Source: Solwaraspora sp. WMMA2056
Lineage (GTDB): Bacteria > Actinomycetota > Actinomycetes > Mycobacteriales > Micromonosporaceae
Length of the DNA stretch: 64,000 nucleotides
Assembly: GCF_030345095.1 (NCBI RefSeq)
Contig: NZ_CP128360.1
Span: 620,001 to 684,000, forward strand
Direction: 5' to 3'
Part shown: in pieces, positions 8,404 to 15,799 of the stretch
Layout: the number at the start of each line of letters is the position of its first letter
How positions within the stretch are numbered: the stretch's first letter is position 1
Program-made: the position numbers and the translations under genes
The notes under the pieces: model-generated
Databases searched by the model: none
Told to the model about the DNA's origin: nothing
The model's input: the letters and a program-made list of their open reading frames with translations, nothing else

Positions 8404-8719
8404 TCGCTGGTCGGTCATGGTCTTCGGGTGGAGCGGGTGGAAGGGCGGCCCGACCCCGAACGGGGGTGCGGAGGTCGGGCCGCCCGCCCTGCACGCGCAG
8501 CCTCAATCGGCAGTACGCCCACAGGGCCGTCGAGTCTGGACCTTGTCGTCCTCCCTGGTTGGGGACAGGTCCGGTAAATCGATAGTGGGGCCGCTCGGTC
8601 GTACCGGACATGACCGCAGGCGTATACACGCCATACATGCCGCGTATGCGGTGCAGCGCGTAGGCTGATCCCGCTCTAGAATTGCTGATCAGGATGCCGC
8701 TTCGAGGATCAGGAAGATC
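8404..8719. promoter_or_regulatory. Divergent intergenic region with clustered GTATAC-like dyads
   Basis: This stretch separates the minus-strand small-gene unit from the XRE/TPR regulator gene and holds no convincing gene. Around 8616-8662 there is a cluster of short, partly palindromic elements (GCGTATACACGC, CCATACATG, CCGCGTATGCGG), the pattern expected for overlapping operator half-sites of an XRE-type regulator. No clear -35/-10 pair could be fixed. Binding by the adjacent regulator is inferred from position only. Confidence 0.45.
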
Positions 8720-9958
8720 ATGGACGCGAACCGCAAGGCGCGTTACTGCCGTTGCGGAACGCGCCTCGCCCGAGACAACAAGAGCGAGCGGTGCGCGCCG
8801 TGTCAGGCGAAGGCGCGCGCGTTCGCCATCCAGCCGCCGGAGTCGCCGGATGACTTCTGGGATACCGATCAGTTCCGGGACGCGTTCCGAGCGCAGCACA
8901 TCGGCCACGTCTCGCGCGCGTACCGCAAGCACCCAAAGAACATCGCCTTCTACGGAAAGGATGGCGTTCCGCAGAGCGTCGTCGGCGGATGGCTCGGCCT
9001 GACACAAGCCCAGATCAGCCGCATCGAGAACGGCCCGCCGGTTCGACATCTCGACAGCCTGACGCACTGGGTCCGCACGCTCAGGATTCCTGAACAGCTT
9101 CTGTGGTTCAAGCTGCCCAGCACATCGTCTGCGAGCGACGACTCTCGTATGGTCGATACGAAGGTGGAGGCAGTACCGAGACAAGCAGTGCCGGCACCGG
9201 CCCTGCTTCAGCCTCCGTCGTCCGGCCTGCCGCAGGTTCGTGGCAATGGCTACGCGTCCGCAATGCAGTCGTTCCGAGCGGCGGACCGCCAAGTCGGCGG
9301 CGGTCACCTCTACGCTACGGTCGTACAGTACCTGCAAGCCGAAGTCGCACCATGCATGTTCGGAGTCGACCAGAGCAGCGATGGGCAGTTGGCGTTCACG
9401 GCCGCAGCCGCCTTGACCGAGATGGCCGGGTGGATGGCTCACGACGCCGGTCGGGACCAGGCCGCCGAACAGCACTTTGCGTGCTCACTCGAACTGGTCA
9501 AACTCGGAAACGACCGGCAGCTCGGCGTGCACATCCTCGCCAGCCTGAGCCACCTCGCGCACCATCGGGGCAAACCGGTCGACGCTCTCCAATACGCACG
9601 ACGAGGCCGTGAGACGCTGTCGTGCGGTCCGCGGTCGCCCGAACTCGAAGCTCGCCTCCTCGCGATGCAAGCCCGTGCCTTCGCCGCGCTGAGACAACCG
9701 GACGACTGCGCACAGCACCTCATTGAGGCAGAGCGGGTGCTTGAAGCAGAGCCGGCCGAGGAACGGTCGCCGTGGGTCAGCCACTTCGATGAAGGCTCGC
9801 TGGCCAACGAGGCCGCCCGGTGCTTGCGCCAGCTTGGCGACCTAGGCCAGGCGAAACGGCAGGCCGAGCGGGTCGTCGAACTACGGCCGGGAGACCGCAC
9901 GCGAAGTCGCGCATTCGGACAGCTCATCCTCGTGACTGTGCTCGTAGCCCAGGGGTGA
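8720..9958 (+). CDS. XRE-family HTH/TPR regulator, 3' end cut off by IS66 insertion
   Basis: 412 residues as it now stands. A Cys4 zinc ribbon (CRCG...CAPC, residues 11-29) is followed by an XRE-type helix-turn-helix (GWLGLTQAQISRIENG, residues 90-106) and a long helical TPR-like region (residues 150-400; repeated ARRGRETLS/ARAFAALRQ-type helices). The ATG at 8720 has AGGAAG upstream. The present stop, TGA 9956-9958, is formed by the first bases of the inserted IS. Removing the IS and one target copy joins codon GGT to the frame at 11485 and restores a 492-residue protein whose stop overlapped the NUDIX start. The last 80 TPR-region residues are therefore lost. The N-terminal DNA-binding part may still be made. 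Confidence 0.85.
   Translation: MDANRKARYCRCGTRLARDNKSERCAPCQAKARAFAIQPPESPDDFWDTDQFRDAFRAQHIGHVSRAYRKHPKNIAFYGKDGVPQSVVGGWLGLTQAQISRIENGPPVRHLDSLTHWVRTLRIPEQLLWFKLPSTSSASDDSRMVDTKVEAVPRQAVPAPALLQPPSSGLPQVRGNGYASAMQSFRAADRQVGGGHLYATVVQYLQAEVAPCMFGVDQSSDGQLAFTAAAALTEMAGWMAHDAGRDQAAEQHFACSLELVKLGNDRQLGVHILASLSHLAHHRGKPVDALQYARRGRETLSCGPRSPELEARLLAMQARAFAALRQPDDCAQHLIEAERVLEAEPAEERSPWVSHFDEGSLANEAARCLRQLGDLGQAKRQAERVVELRPGDRTRSRAFGQLILVTVLVAQG
9947..9954. repeat. Target-site duplication, left copy (IS66 element)
   Basis: GCCCAGGG directly before the left end of the IS, identical to the 8 bases after the right end (11476-11483). IS66-family elements typically duplicate 8 bp. Confidence 0.95.
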
Positions 9959-9968
9959 CTGGATAGGT
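9955..9968 (+). repeat. IS66 terminal inverted repeat, left
   Basis: 14 bp, perfect complement of 11462-11475. Its first bases supply the premature TGA of the interrupted regulator gene. Confidence 0.93.
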
Positions 9969-10006
9969 GCGTGGGACCTTGGAATACCGCAAGCGCGCGA
10001 GGTGGG

Positions 10007-11410
10007 TTAGGCGGTTGTGGGGATCCAGGGGCTGCCGGCGGCGGCTCGGGTGAGTGCGTCGAGCATGTTGATGCCGTGTCGGGTGGCGGTGGCGGCGTAG
10101 CTGCGGATCGCGGCGAAGTGTTCGGCTCCGGTCATGGTGCGCATGCTGCCGGAGACCTTGATCCGGAGTTTCGGCATGCGGATGGTCCGCTCGGCCGGGT
10201 TGTTGTCGAACGGCACGGCCGGGTCGGTGAGGAACCGCAGGTAGTCGGCGCGTCGGTCCCGTAGTCGCACGAACAGGGCGTGGTACTTGCGGTGCAGCTT
10301 GTCGGTGCGGGTGGCGGTGGCTGCGGCGCCGAGCACGACGGCCGAGCGCAGCAGGTGGGTCTGTTCGGCGAGGTCGGCCGGGTCGGGTTCGCAGCCGTCG
10401 GCGCGGGCCGTGACCGTCAGGCGGTTCAGGTGCCGCAGGGCGTCGATGGCCTGGCCGGCGAGGTCGGCGACCTGCCCGGTGGCGGTGTCGACCACGTAGA
10501 CCAGTTCCCGCAGCACGTGGGCGTTGCACAGGGCGTGCCGGGCGGTGGTGTAGGTGTCGTACGGGGCCCACGCGTCGTGCACGGCGGTGCCGGTGTATCC
10601 GGGTAGCACGCCGGCGTCGTCCATTGCGGCGGTGCCGCGCCGGCGGTGCACGGTGAGGAACACGTCGGTGGGTGTGGAGGCGGAGTGCAGCCAGGCGAGG
10701 CGGCCGTCGACGCGTATGCCGGTCTCGTCGAAGTGCGCGACCGGCGCGTTCTTGATGCGGTCGCGGATGACGGGGAGCACCGTGTCGATGACGCCGAGGG
10801 CGGTGCGGGTGACCCAGGCGGTGATGGTGGCTGGCGCGACGGGCAGGCCGAACAGGTCACGGATCGCGTCGGCGGTGCGGCCGATGGACAGGAACTGTCC
10901 GTGGAGCAGGTAGACGCCGATCGCGGCGATCCGTGGTCCGTAGGCGGCGGGCGCGGTGGCCCCGGCGGGTGTCGCGGCGGTGGTGTGGTGCCCGCACGGG
11001 CAGGCGACGGTGACGATCTGGTGCTCGGTCACCACGACCCGGGGCTGGGGGATGTCGAACACCTGCCGGCGGGTGACCGTCACCTCGGCGGGGTCGGTCA
11101 GGCCGTCACCGCAGCCGCCACAGATGTCCGGCACGTGCCGGACGATCACGTCCGGATCGGCCACCTGGGACAGGGTGGTGCCCTCGCCCCCGGTGGGGCG
11201 GCCCGGCCGGCGACCCGAACGGCCCCGCAGCGACTTCGGCGCCGGTTTGGCCAGCCCGTCGCTCGACGGCGGTTTCGACGAGTTGCTCGACGACTGCTTC
11301 AACCGGGCCTCAAGCTCAGCGATCCGCGTCAGCGCCTGCTCCAGCCGTGCGGCCAGCCCGGCGTTCAACGCCAACAACTCGTCATACGACGGCGGCGGAT
11401 CGGCGGGCAT
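10007..11410 (-). CDS. IS66 family transposase
   Basis: 467 residues. The N-terminus has a leucine-zipper-like helix (LEQALTRIAELEARL), a Ser/Pro-rich linker (SSNSSKPPSSD) and a Cys-rich zinc-binding stretch (CGGCGDG, CPCGHH) characteristic of IS66 transposases. The catalytic core shows the family DDE residues: Asp in AHFDETGIRVDG near 225, Asp in HDAWAPYD near 278 and Glu in NPAERTIRMPK near 405. The frame is intact from ATG 11410, so the element may be active. Confidence 0.96.
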   Translation of the reverse strand: MPADPPPSYDELLALNAGLAARLEQALTRIAELEARLKQSSSNSSKPPSSDGLAKPAPKSLRGRSGRRPGRPTGGEGTTLSQVADPDVIVRHVPDICGGCGDGLTDPAEVTVTRRQVFDIPQPRVVVTEHQIVTVACPCGHHTTAATPAGATAPAAYGPRIAAIGVYLLHGQFLSIGRTADAIRDLFGLPVAPATITAWVTRTALGVIDTVLPVIRDRIKNAPVAHFDETGIRVDGRLAWLHSASTPTDVFLTVHRRRGTAAMDDAGVLPGYTGTAVHDAWAPYDTYTTARHALCNAHVLRELVYVVDTATGQVADLAGQAIDALRHLNRLTVTARADGCEPDPADLAEQTHLLRSAVVLGAAATATRTDKLHRKYHALFVRLRDRRADYLRFLTDPAVPFDNNPAERTIRMPKLRIKVSGSMRTMTGAEHFAAIRSYAATATRHGINMLDALTRAAAGSPWIPTTA

Positions 11411-11461
11411 GGCTGGTCAACCTACCAGCCTCCACAGCAGACAGCATCACCGGGATCAGGA

Positions 11462-11475
11462 ACCTATCCAGTCAC
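11462..11475 (-). repeat. IS66 terminal inverted repeat, right
   Basis: 14 bp, perfect complement of the left end at 9955-9968. Confidence 0.93.
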
Positions 11476-11483
11476 GCCCAGGG
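11476..11483. repeat. Target-site duplication, right copy
   Basis: GCCCAGGG, identical to 9947-9954. Confidence 0.95.
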
Positions 11484-11727
11484 TAGGCCCGAGGAAGCTT
11501 GTGCCGTCGCTCAAGAGGTGCTGGACGCTACCCGGCAGCTAGGTTCCTATATCGTCGTCCAGCAGCTTCTTGATCTCAGGCGTTTGCTCGAGCCACACCG
11601 GAGTGCTCGGGTAGTGGCCGAGTTCCTGAGTTGCCTTGATGAGGCGCTACGTGAGCGGGCGTGGCTATACCAGTGGCGTACCCAGGACGAACGTAGCGGG
11701 CCATCGAGGCTTGGGGAGAGATCGTGA
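11484..11727 (+). pseudogene. Severed 3' end of the XRE/TPR regulator gene
   Basis: After the right target copy the reading frame continues in phase with the regulator for 80 residues (RPEEACAVAQEVLDATRQLG, then VVQQLLDLRRLLEPHR, VVAEFLSCLDEALRERAW) to TGA 11725-11727. These are amphipathic helices continuing the TPR array. It has no start of its own. Its stop overlaps the NUDIX GTG start by GTGA, which shows that regulator and NUDIX gene were once one coupled operon. Confidence 0.9.
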
Positions 11728-12245
11728 GCGATGATGCTCCGCTGTATGAGCGTGACCCGGAGGCGTGGCGGGCGCATCTGGCGGAAGGCAACGCCAAACA
11801 GCCACGCAAGCGTGTAAGTGCTGACGCACTCATCCGGGACCGGAAGGGACGGATCCTCCTCGTTGACCCGCAGTACAAGCCGGACTGGGACCTGCCCGGC
11901 GGCATGGCGGAAGCCAACGAGCCGCCCCATGATGCCGTTCGCCGCGAGCTCCGAGAAGAACTCGGCCTGGACGTGCATATAGCCAGGCTGCTGGTGGTCG
12001 ATTGGGTAGCACCACACGGCCCCTGGGACGACCTACTCTCGTTCATCTTCGATGGCGGCGAGCTGACCGATGAGCAGATTGCCGGACTCAAGATCTCGGA
12101 TACCGAGCTGGCTGCGTTCGAGTTCTGTACGCCGGAACAGGCACAGCAGCGGCTCCGGCCCTACGTCTGGCGACGCGTTGCCGTAGCGCTCGATGCACTG
12201 GGGAGCGGGGACATGCTTTATATCCAGAATGGGTACATGAGATAG
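11724..12245 (+). CDS. NUDIX hydrolase
   Basis: 173 residues. The NUDIX box (G-x5-E-x7-REUxEExGU) is complete in GGMAEANEPPHDAVRRELRE followed by ELGL, near residues 58-81, so the Mg2+-binding Glu residues are present. These enzymes hydrolyse nucleoside diphosphates linked to another moiety; the substrate is unknown. The GTG start at 11724 overlaps the stop of the severed regulator remnant. With the IS66 inserted 250 bp upstream, expression now depends on read-through or a promoter in the remnant. Confidence 0.92.
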   Translation: MSDDAPLYERDPEAWRAHLAEGNAKQPRKRVSADALIRDRKGRILLVDPQYKPDWDLPGGMAEANEPPHDAVRRELREELGLDVHIARLLVVDWVAPHGPWDDLLSFIFDGGELTDEQIAGLKISDTELAAFEFCTPEQAQQRLRPYVWRRVAVALDALGSGDMLYIQNGYMR

Positions 12246-12468
12246 CGCATGAAACGCCTTAAAAGTCGCTACCGCGCACCGGCGAGGTTGGATAATCGAT
12301 AGCACTCTCATCGCGCCTGCCGACTAAACGTAGCTAGCGGCACCAAAACAAGGATACGCCACTCAACGCTTTCCAGCAGTTGTCATGCCGTGAGCCTAGC
12401 TTCAGCAGGCTGCACCAGCCTTCACGGAAAGCTGCACCACCATACTCAAGCCCAAATCAGCCATCAAG
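12246..12468. other. Intergenic, lower GC, nothing recognised
   Basis: Distinctly less GC-rich than the surroundings, in keeping with the adjacent TAC operon. No gene, tRNA or strong hairpin was seen. Confidence 0.5.
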
Positions 12469-12972
12469 TCAAGGCCTTCTTCCCGTTGCTGACGACGGCA
12501 CCCTTTGGCCATCCTGAAGCAATCCCAAAGTTAGGGCAGGAAAACCTAGTCGCAGCGTCATAGAGCTTACAGCCTCTCTTATATACGGGTATGCAACATA
12601 AACCGCTATTTTATCTCCAAACTCCTCCAGAACTTCAGATCCCGGTAGCTGGAAGTCCTTTTCCGGCATATACTCAGAAACAAGATCAAGCTCTATGCGA
12701 GCGAGTTCAACCGAGTCAGCTTCTGGATGAGCCACTTCACCACGAGCCGCACTCGACGAATTTCCGTAAAGTTCACATTTAACCTTGAATCTGTAGAGCA
12801 ATTTATTTGACCGGATCGCGTAGGAAACCTCTACTTCTATTCCCATGCGCTCAACATGACGCAGTTGCTTCAAGTCAGCCGACAGTCGCGTAAAGAAGAT
12901 ATTTCCCAGCTCAACTCGACTAGATATTTCGTCGAGCACAGTTTGATCATTTCCTGACATGAGAATCCGCAT
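12469..12972 (-). CDS. SecB-like chaperone of a toxin-antitoxin-chaperone (TAC) system
   Basis: 167 residues. The C-terminal stretch AVYVAYPYIREAVSSMTLRL followed by GFPALTLGLL (residues ~122-150) carries the SecB signature and closely resembles the Mycobacterium tuberculosis TAC chaperone Rv1957 (YPYIRE...LPPLTLEIL). The N-terminal half (DLKQLRHVERMG, then alternating strands EVEVSYAI, YRFKVKCEL) fits the SecB beta-sheet. SecB-like TAC chaperones protect their antitoxin from degradation and may also hold preproteins. It lies 4 bp after the antitoxin stop; ATG 12972 was used, ATG 12960 is an alternative. Gene order toxin-antitoxin-chaperone is the same as in Rv1955-Rv1957. GC is lower than in neighbours, pointing to transfer. 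Confidence 0.88.
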   Translation of the reverse strand: MRILMSGNDQTVLDEISSRVELGNIFFTRLSADLKQLRHVERMGIEVEVSYAIRSNKLLYRFKVKCELYGNSSSAARGEVAHPEADSVELARIELDLVSEYMPEKDFQLPGSEVLEEFGDKIAVYVAYPYIREAVSSMTLRLGFPALTLGLLQDGQRVPSSATGRRP

Positions 12973-12976
12973 CTAC

Positions 12977-13417
12977 TCAATCAGCCGTAGCGAAGGATTG
13001 GAACAACTTCGACGTGGATGCGGAGCGCCAGTCGATGGCCTCCAACTCGACCGGCGACAACCGGGAGGGCGACGAATACGACTCGACTTTTTGCCTAGAC
13101 GCGCGCCACTCACGATCCATTTCTTCGACAGCAGCCGATCTCTGCGTCCCAACTTTTACGACCTCGATCGCCAACTCACTTCCCATTTCATGAAGATACT
13201 CGGCGAGAGTCGACACCCGAAGGTTGCCATCACTACGGAAAACCTGATTCACTGCCGACTTGCGAACTCCAAGTCTTCTTGCCAATTCCACCTGCGTCAA
13301 TCCCGATCGCTCCAAAGATCGGTGAAGGATTTTGAGTACTTGATACCTGAGTCTCGCCGCCGACAACGCGCGGCTTCCCTCCCTCGTTGACGAAAGCCGG
13401 TCGTAAAGATAGCTCAT
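12977..13417 (-). CDS. HigA-like antitoxin (XRE HTH) with C-terminal extension
   Basis: 146 residues. The helix-turn-helix is LTQVELARRLGVRKSAVNQ at residues ~49-68. Beyond the usual HigA core there is a C-terminal tail of about 50 residues ending WRSASTSKLFQSFATAD, the place where TAC antitoxins carry the chaperone-addiction (ChAD) segment recognised by SecB (family knowledge; the exact motif is not proven here). The ATG at 13417 is preceded by AAAGGAGG and overlaps the toxin stop (ATGA). Expected to neutralise the toxin and repress the operon by binding the palindrome at 13842-13859. Confidence 0.88.
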   Translation of the reverse strand: MSYLYDRLSSTREGSRALSAARLRYQVLKILHRSLERSGLTQVELARRLGVRKSAVNQVFRSDGNLRVSTLAEYLHEMGSELAIEVVKVGTQRSAAVEEMDREWRASRQKVESYSSPSRLSPVELEAIDWRSASTSKLFQSFATAD

Positions 13418-13782
13418 TTTAAATCCTCCTTTCGGACCCAGATAGCACAATCGATCTCCTTACGCGGCGTCTTTGCGGTGGCCTTTATGAAGCCGTGAGT
13501 TAATCGTATCGCCCTGCTCGCAAAAGGAATTTGCGTCCAATAGAAGGGCAACCTCACCCTCTCGGCTTTTATTTCCCAAATATCAGACCGTAACTCATTG
13601 AGTTCCCTCGGGATCGGAAGAGTCCCAGTCCTCGCCAGATCCTCAAATCGCAGGGCAATCGCCGCAAGAAGGTCCATCCCGGACACTCTTCGCAGGCCGT
13701 CCCGGAATTTCCTACCCGCTAGCGATTCGAAGAACTCTTCCACCAGCACCTTCCCCGAAGAGAGTCTTGCCCCTTCTACCAT
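13414..13782 (-). CDS. HigB-like (RelE-superfamily, Gp49-type) toxin
   Basis: 122 residues from ATG 13782, which has GAGGAGG seven bases upstream. The C-terminal half (ELRSDIWEIKAERVRLPFYW, then IRLTHGFIKATAKTPRKEID) matches the phage Gp49-like HigB toxins, ribosome-dependent mRNA nucleases. Length is close to M. tuberculosis HigB1. An in-frame TTG at 13851, also with a perfect AGGAGG at 7-base spacing, could add 23 residues including CEDCGRTC; both starts are plausible. It is the first gene of the TAC operon and overlaps the antitoxin by 4 bp. Confidence 0.85.
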   Translation of the reverse strand: MVEGARLSSGKVLVEEFFESLAGRKFRDGLRRVSGMDLLAAIALRFEDLARTGTLPIPRELNELRSDIWEIKAERVRLPFYWTQIPFASRAIRLTHGFIKATAKTPRKEIDCAIWVRKEDLK

Positions 13783-13841
13783 CAAACGCCCTCCTCGCTG
13801 GTAGCAGGTGCGCCCACAGTCTTCGCAGGTGGTGCGGCCAA

Positions 13842-13859
13842 GTACAGTCAAGACTGTAC
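13842..13859. promoter_or_regulatory. 18-bp palindromic operator of the TAC operon
   Basis: Perfect 8-bp arms GTACAGTC / GACTGTAC around a 2-bp centre, just upstream of the toxin gene. On the operon strand it contains TTGACT, a good -35-like hexamer, so binding would block transcription and also cover the alternative TTG start. HigA-type autorepression is the expected use. Confidence 0.75.
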
Positions 13860-14198
13860 CTCCTAGGGGTCATACAAACCAGAGTTTCAAGTACTTCGTG
13901 CCTCCTTGGGCTTACGCAGCGTAGATCGATAGCAGGCAGCCTGTCGCCCCCTGTCGATCGATCAGCGACCGTCCATAGGCGAACGGCTCGATGGCCCGCC
14001 CGAAAGTTGGAGGTGTCCCTGCTATCCCGGAATCGTCGAGTGGCAGGTGATCGCCCCGGGCCTCATGCGCATATGCAGCAATCATGATGGAGTTCGTCAA
14101 CACCGGGTCTGCTGATCTTCCTCGGCACCAAGGCCAGCCTTGCGGGCTGTCGCCACTCCCCATCACAGTTGATCAATTATCGTCACCTGTAACTGGCG
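13860..14198. other. Intergenic stretch between TAC and DUF4180 genes
   Basis: Mostly without recognisable content. An 84-codon minus-strand frame (13912-14166; SIMIAAYAHEARGDH... ending LLSIYAA) is present but lacks a ribosome site or recognised domain, and may be remnant DNA. The AGGAGG and TTG alternative start of the toxin lie at its left edge. A short repeat of TCGATCGATC-type bases is near 13925-13965. Confidence 0.4.
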
Positions 14199-14573
14199 TC
14201 AACTGCCAGCGAGCCGGGCGGCGAGGGCGTCGAGGTCGTCGACGAACCAGACCTGCCGGCCCCGGTTCGACTCGGTCACCAGGTCGTGCAGTGCCGTACT
14301 GCCCGCCGTGTATGCCGCGATGTCGCCGACGACGACCAGCCGCAGCCGGTAGTTGACGAACTTCTGCATGATGCCGCCGGCGACCCCGTTACGCAGGGCG
14401 AAGAAACGGCCGTCCAGCCGCTCGACCGGGACGGCGACGACGTCGGCACCGGCGAAGGCTGCACCGATGACGTCGAGGGCGTCCTGCTCGCTGGCGATCG
14501 GCGGCCCGTCGGCGGCGCAGACCAGCACCGGTACGCCGGCCACCTCGATGATCTCGTCAGCCATCGCCGTCAT
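14199..14573 (-). CDS. DUF4180 domain-containing protein
   Basis: 124 residues with the DUF4180 pattern: a central VPVERLDGRFFALRNGVAGG, then MQKFVNYRLRLVVVGDI, and the C-terminal VWFVDDLDALAARL. The family is small, cytoplasmic and uncharacterised, often next to HTH regulators. The start at 14573 (ATG after GAAGGGACGGGGG) or the second ATG at 14564 are both possible; either overlaps the upstream HTH gene stop at 14557, so the two are translationally coupled. Confidence 0.85.
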   Translation of the reverse strand: MTAMADEIIEVAGVPVLVCAADGPPIASEQDALDVIGAAFAGADVVAVPVERLDGRFFALRNGVAGGIMQKFVNYRLRLVVVGDIAAYTAGSTALHDLVTESNRGRQVWFVDDLDALAARLAGS

Positions 14574-15039
14574 CCCCCGTCCCTTCAGCAGTGCTCGGGT
14601 GGAACATGCCGCTGCCCGGTCTCGTCATCAGGTCGATGGTGGACAGGATCGCCGCGACGTCAGCCGGGCCGCCGAAGACGACGATCTTCAACCGGGCGCG
14701 CGCCGGGTCGTACCCGGTCTGCAGCCGCAGCGGCGGCTCGGCCGACGCCCCGCTGCCGCCCTGCGCCCCGGCGACGAGCAGGGTGGCGAGCCGGTCGGCG
14801 GCGGCGGCATCGACGCCGTCGAGGTCGACGACCGCCGACACCTCGACGACCGGGCGACCCGGTTCGCTCACTTTCGGTGATCGGCCGGTGAAGGCGTCGA
14901 GGTCGGCCTGCGCGATCCGGTACTGCTTCCCGATCCGTACGGCCGACAACCGGCCGCCACGGATGTAGCCACGCACCGTACGCACGTGCAGGTCGAGCCG
15001 CTCCGCGACCTGCTCGACGGAGAGCCACTGCGTACTCAT
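14557..15039 (-). CDS. Helix-turn-helix (excisionase/AlpA-type) protein
   Basis: 160 residues. The N-terminal 50 residues form a MerR/excisionase-like winged helix (LSVEQVAERLDLHVRTVRGY, then GKQYRIAQADLDAF). The rest has alternating hydrophobic strands (VVEVSAVVDLDG; ARLKIVVFGGPADVAAIL) that could form a ligand-binding or dimerisation domain. It is coupled to the DUF4180 gene and probably regulates this two-gene unit. The ATG at 15039 is the clear start. Confidence 0.85.
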   Translation of the reverse strand: MSTQWLSVEQVAERLDLHVRTVRGYIRGGRLSAVRIGKQYRIAQADLDAFTGRSPKVSEPGRPVVEVSAVVDLDGVDAAAADRLATLLVAGAQGGSGASAEPPLRLQTGYDPARARLKIVVFGGPADVAAILSTIDLMTRPGSGMFHPSTAEGTGDDGDG

Positions 15040-15286
15040 CAGTCCCTATCGTCATTCTCTTAGATGCGGAAAGAGAAGTTTAGCGTACGGCCGCCTTTGT
15101 GCGATGCGTCGGCACCACCCGTCGCCGCCGGTCGCGGCCGATCGCAGCCGGTCACCGGCGGTCGCCCTCGATTTGTCGCACCGGTTCGATACAACTTCTC
15201 GCGTACGGATCACCCGATCCGCAGCGGGGCCGCCGTCGGTGACGGCGGGTGACCGCTGCGGTCGACCATGCCTGGAGGGCAACTCA

Positions 15287-15799
15287 GTGGATGCGGACGA
15301 CGCCGCCGTCGAGCGGCGCAGCACGGCGCGGGTGGTGCCCGCAACACGACCCCGCAAACTGACGAAGGTGCCCTTCGTCGAGATGGCCGACGGACGCCTG
15401 CAGGGCGTCGTGTCCAGCGGATCGGACATCGGGCGGGTCTACGTGTCGTCGATCGCCGCCGGCACGCACGAGCTCAGCTGCAGCACCAACAACAACCGGC
15501 CGTGCGGCGGTCTGCACGGCGCGGCCTGCAACCACATCGTCCTGCTCGCCGAGGAGGCGATCGTGCAGTACGGCGGCGAACAGGTGCTGCGCTTCCTCCG
15601 GCTGGAGTCCGACGACGAAGTGACCATCGGTCACCAGATCGTCTGGAAGCTTGATCGCCACGTCCAGGTCGCGGCGGTGTCGCCAGCGGCGGCCGTGTTC
15701 AGCCGGTTCCTGCGCCACCTGTCCTACCTGGAGCTGCCCGGCAGTGCCGAGCCGCTGCCGGAGCTGCACTGGTTCCCGGCCGGGGCGGTGGCGGCCTGA
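15287..15799 (+). CDS. SWIM-like zinc-binding protein of the vWA-MoxR operon
   Basis: 170 residues from GTG 15287, which has GGAGGG eight bases upstream. A Cys/His cluster (HELSCSTNNNRPCGG then HGAACNH, residues ~61-82) ends in the C-x-H typical of SWIM zinc fingers, so I read it as a divergent SWIM-like zinc-binding module for nucleic acid or protein contact. The remainder is alpha/beta with no recognised fold. It is the first gene of a five-gene operon; its stop overlaps the next start (TGATG). Confidence 0.7.
   Translation: MDADDAAVERRSTARVVPATRPRKLTKVPFVEMADGRLQGVVSSGSDIGRVYVSSIAAGTHELSCSTNNNRPCGGLHGAACNHIVLLAEEAIVQYGGEQVLRFLRLESDDEVTIGHQIVWKLDRHVQVAAVSPAAAVFSRFLRHLSYLELPGSAEPLPELHWFPAGAVAA

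Larger units (their letters stand above)
9955..11475 (-). mobile_element. Complete IS66-family insertion sequence, 1521 bp
   Basis: The element is bounded by perfect 14-bp inverted ends (GTGACTGGATAGGT at 9955-9968 and its complement at 11462-11475) and a perfect 8-bp target duplication. It holds a single transposase gene, without the small TnpA/TnpB accessory genes, so it belongs to the single-ORF branch of the family. The intact ends, intact transposase and unmutated target duplication indicate a recent insertion. It is inserted within the XRE/TPR regulator gene and separates it from the NUDIX gene. Confidence 0.95.

Noticed and set aside
12246-12468. Possible tRNA or small RNA in the low-GC gap
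   Set aside because: No cloverleaf, no strong hairpin and no terminator could be drawn.
13912-14166. 84-codon minus-strand frame as a gene
   Set aside because: No ribosome site, no domain, odd composition; kept only as a note under the intergenic entry.
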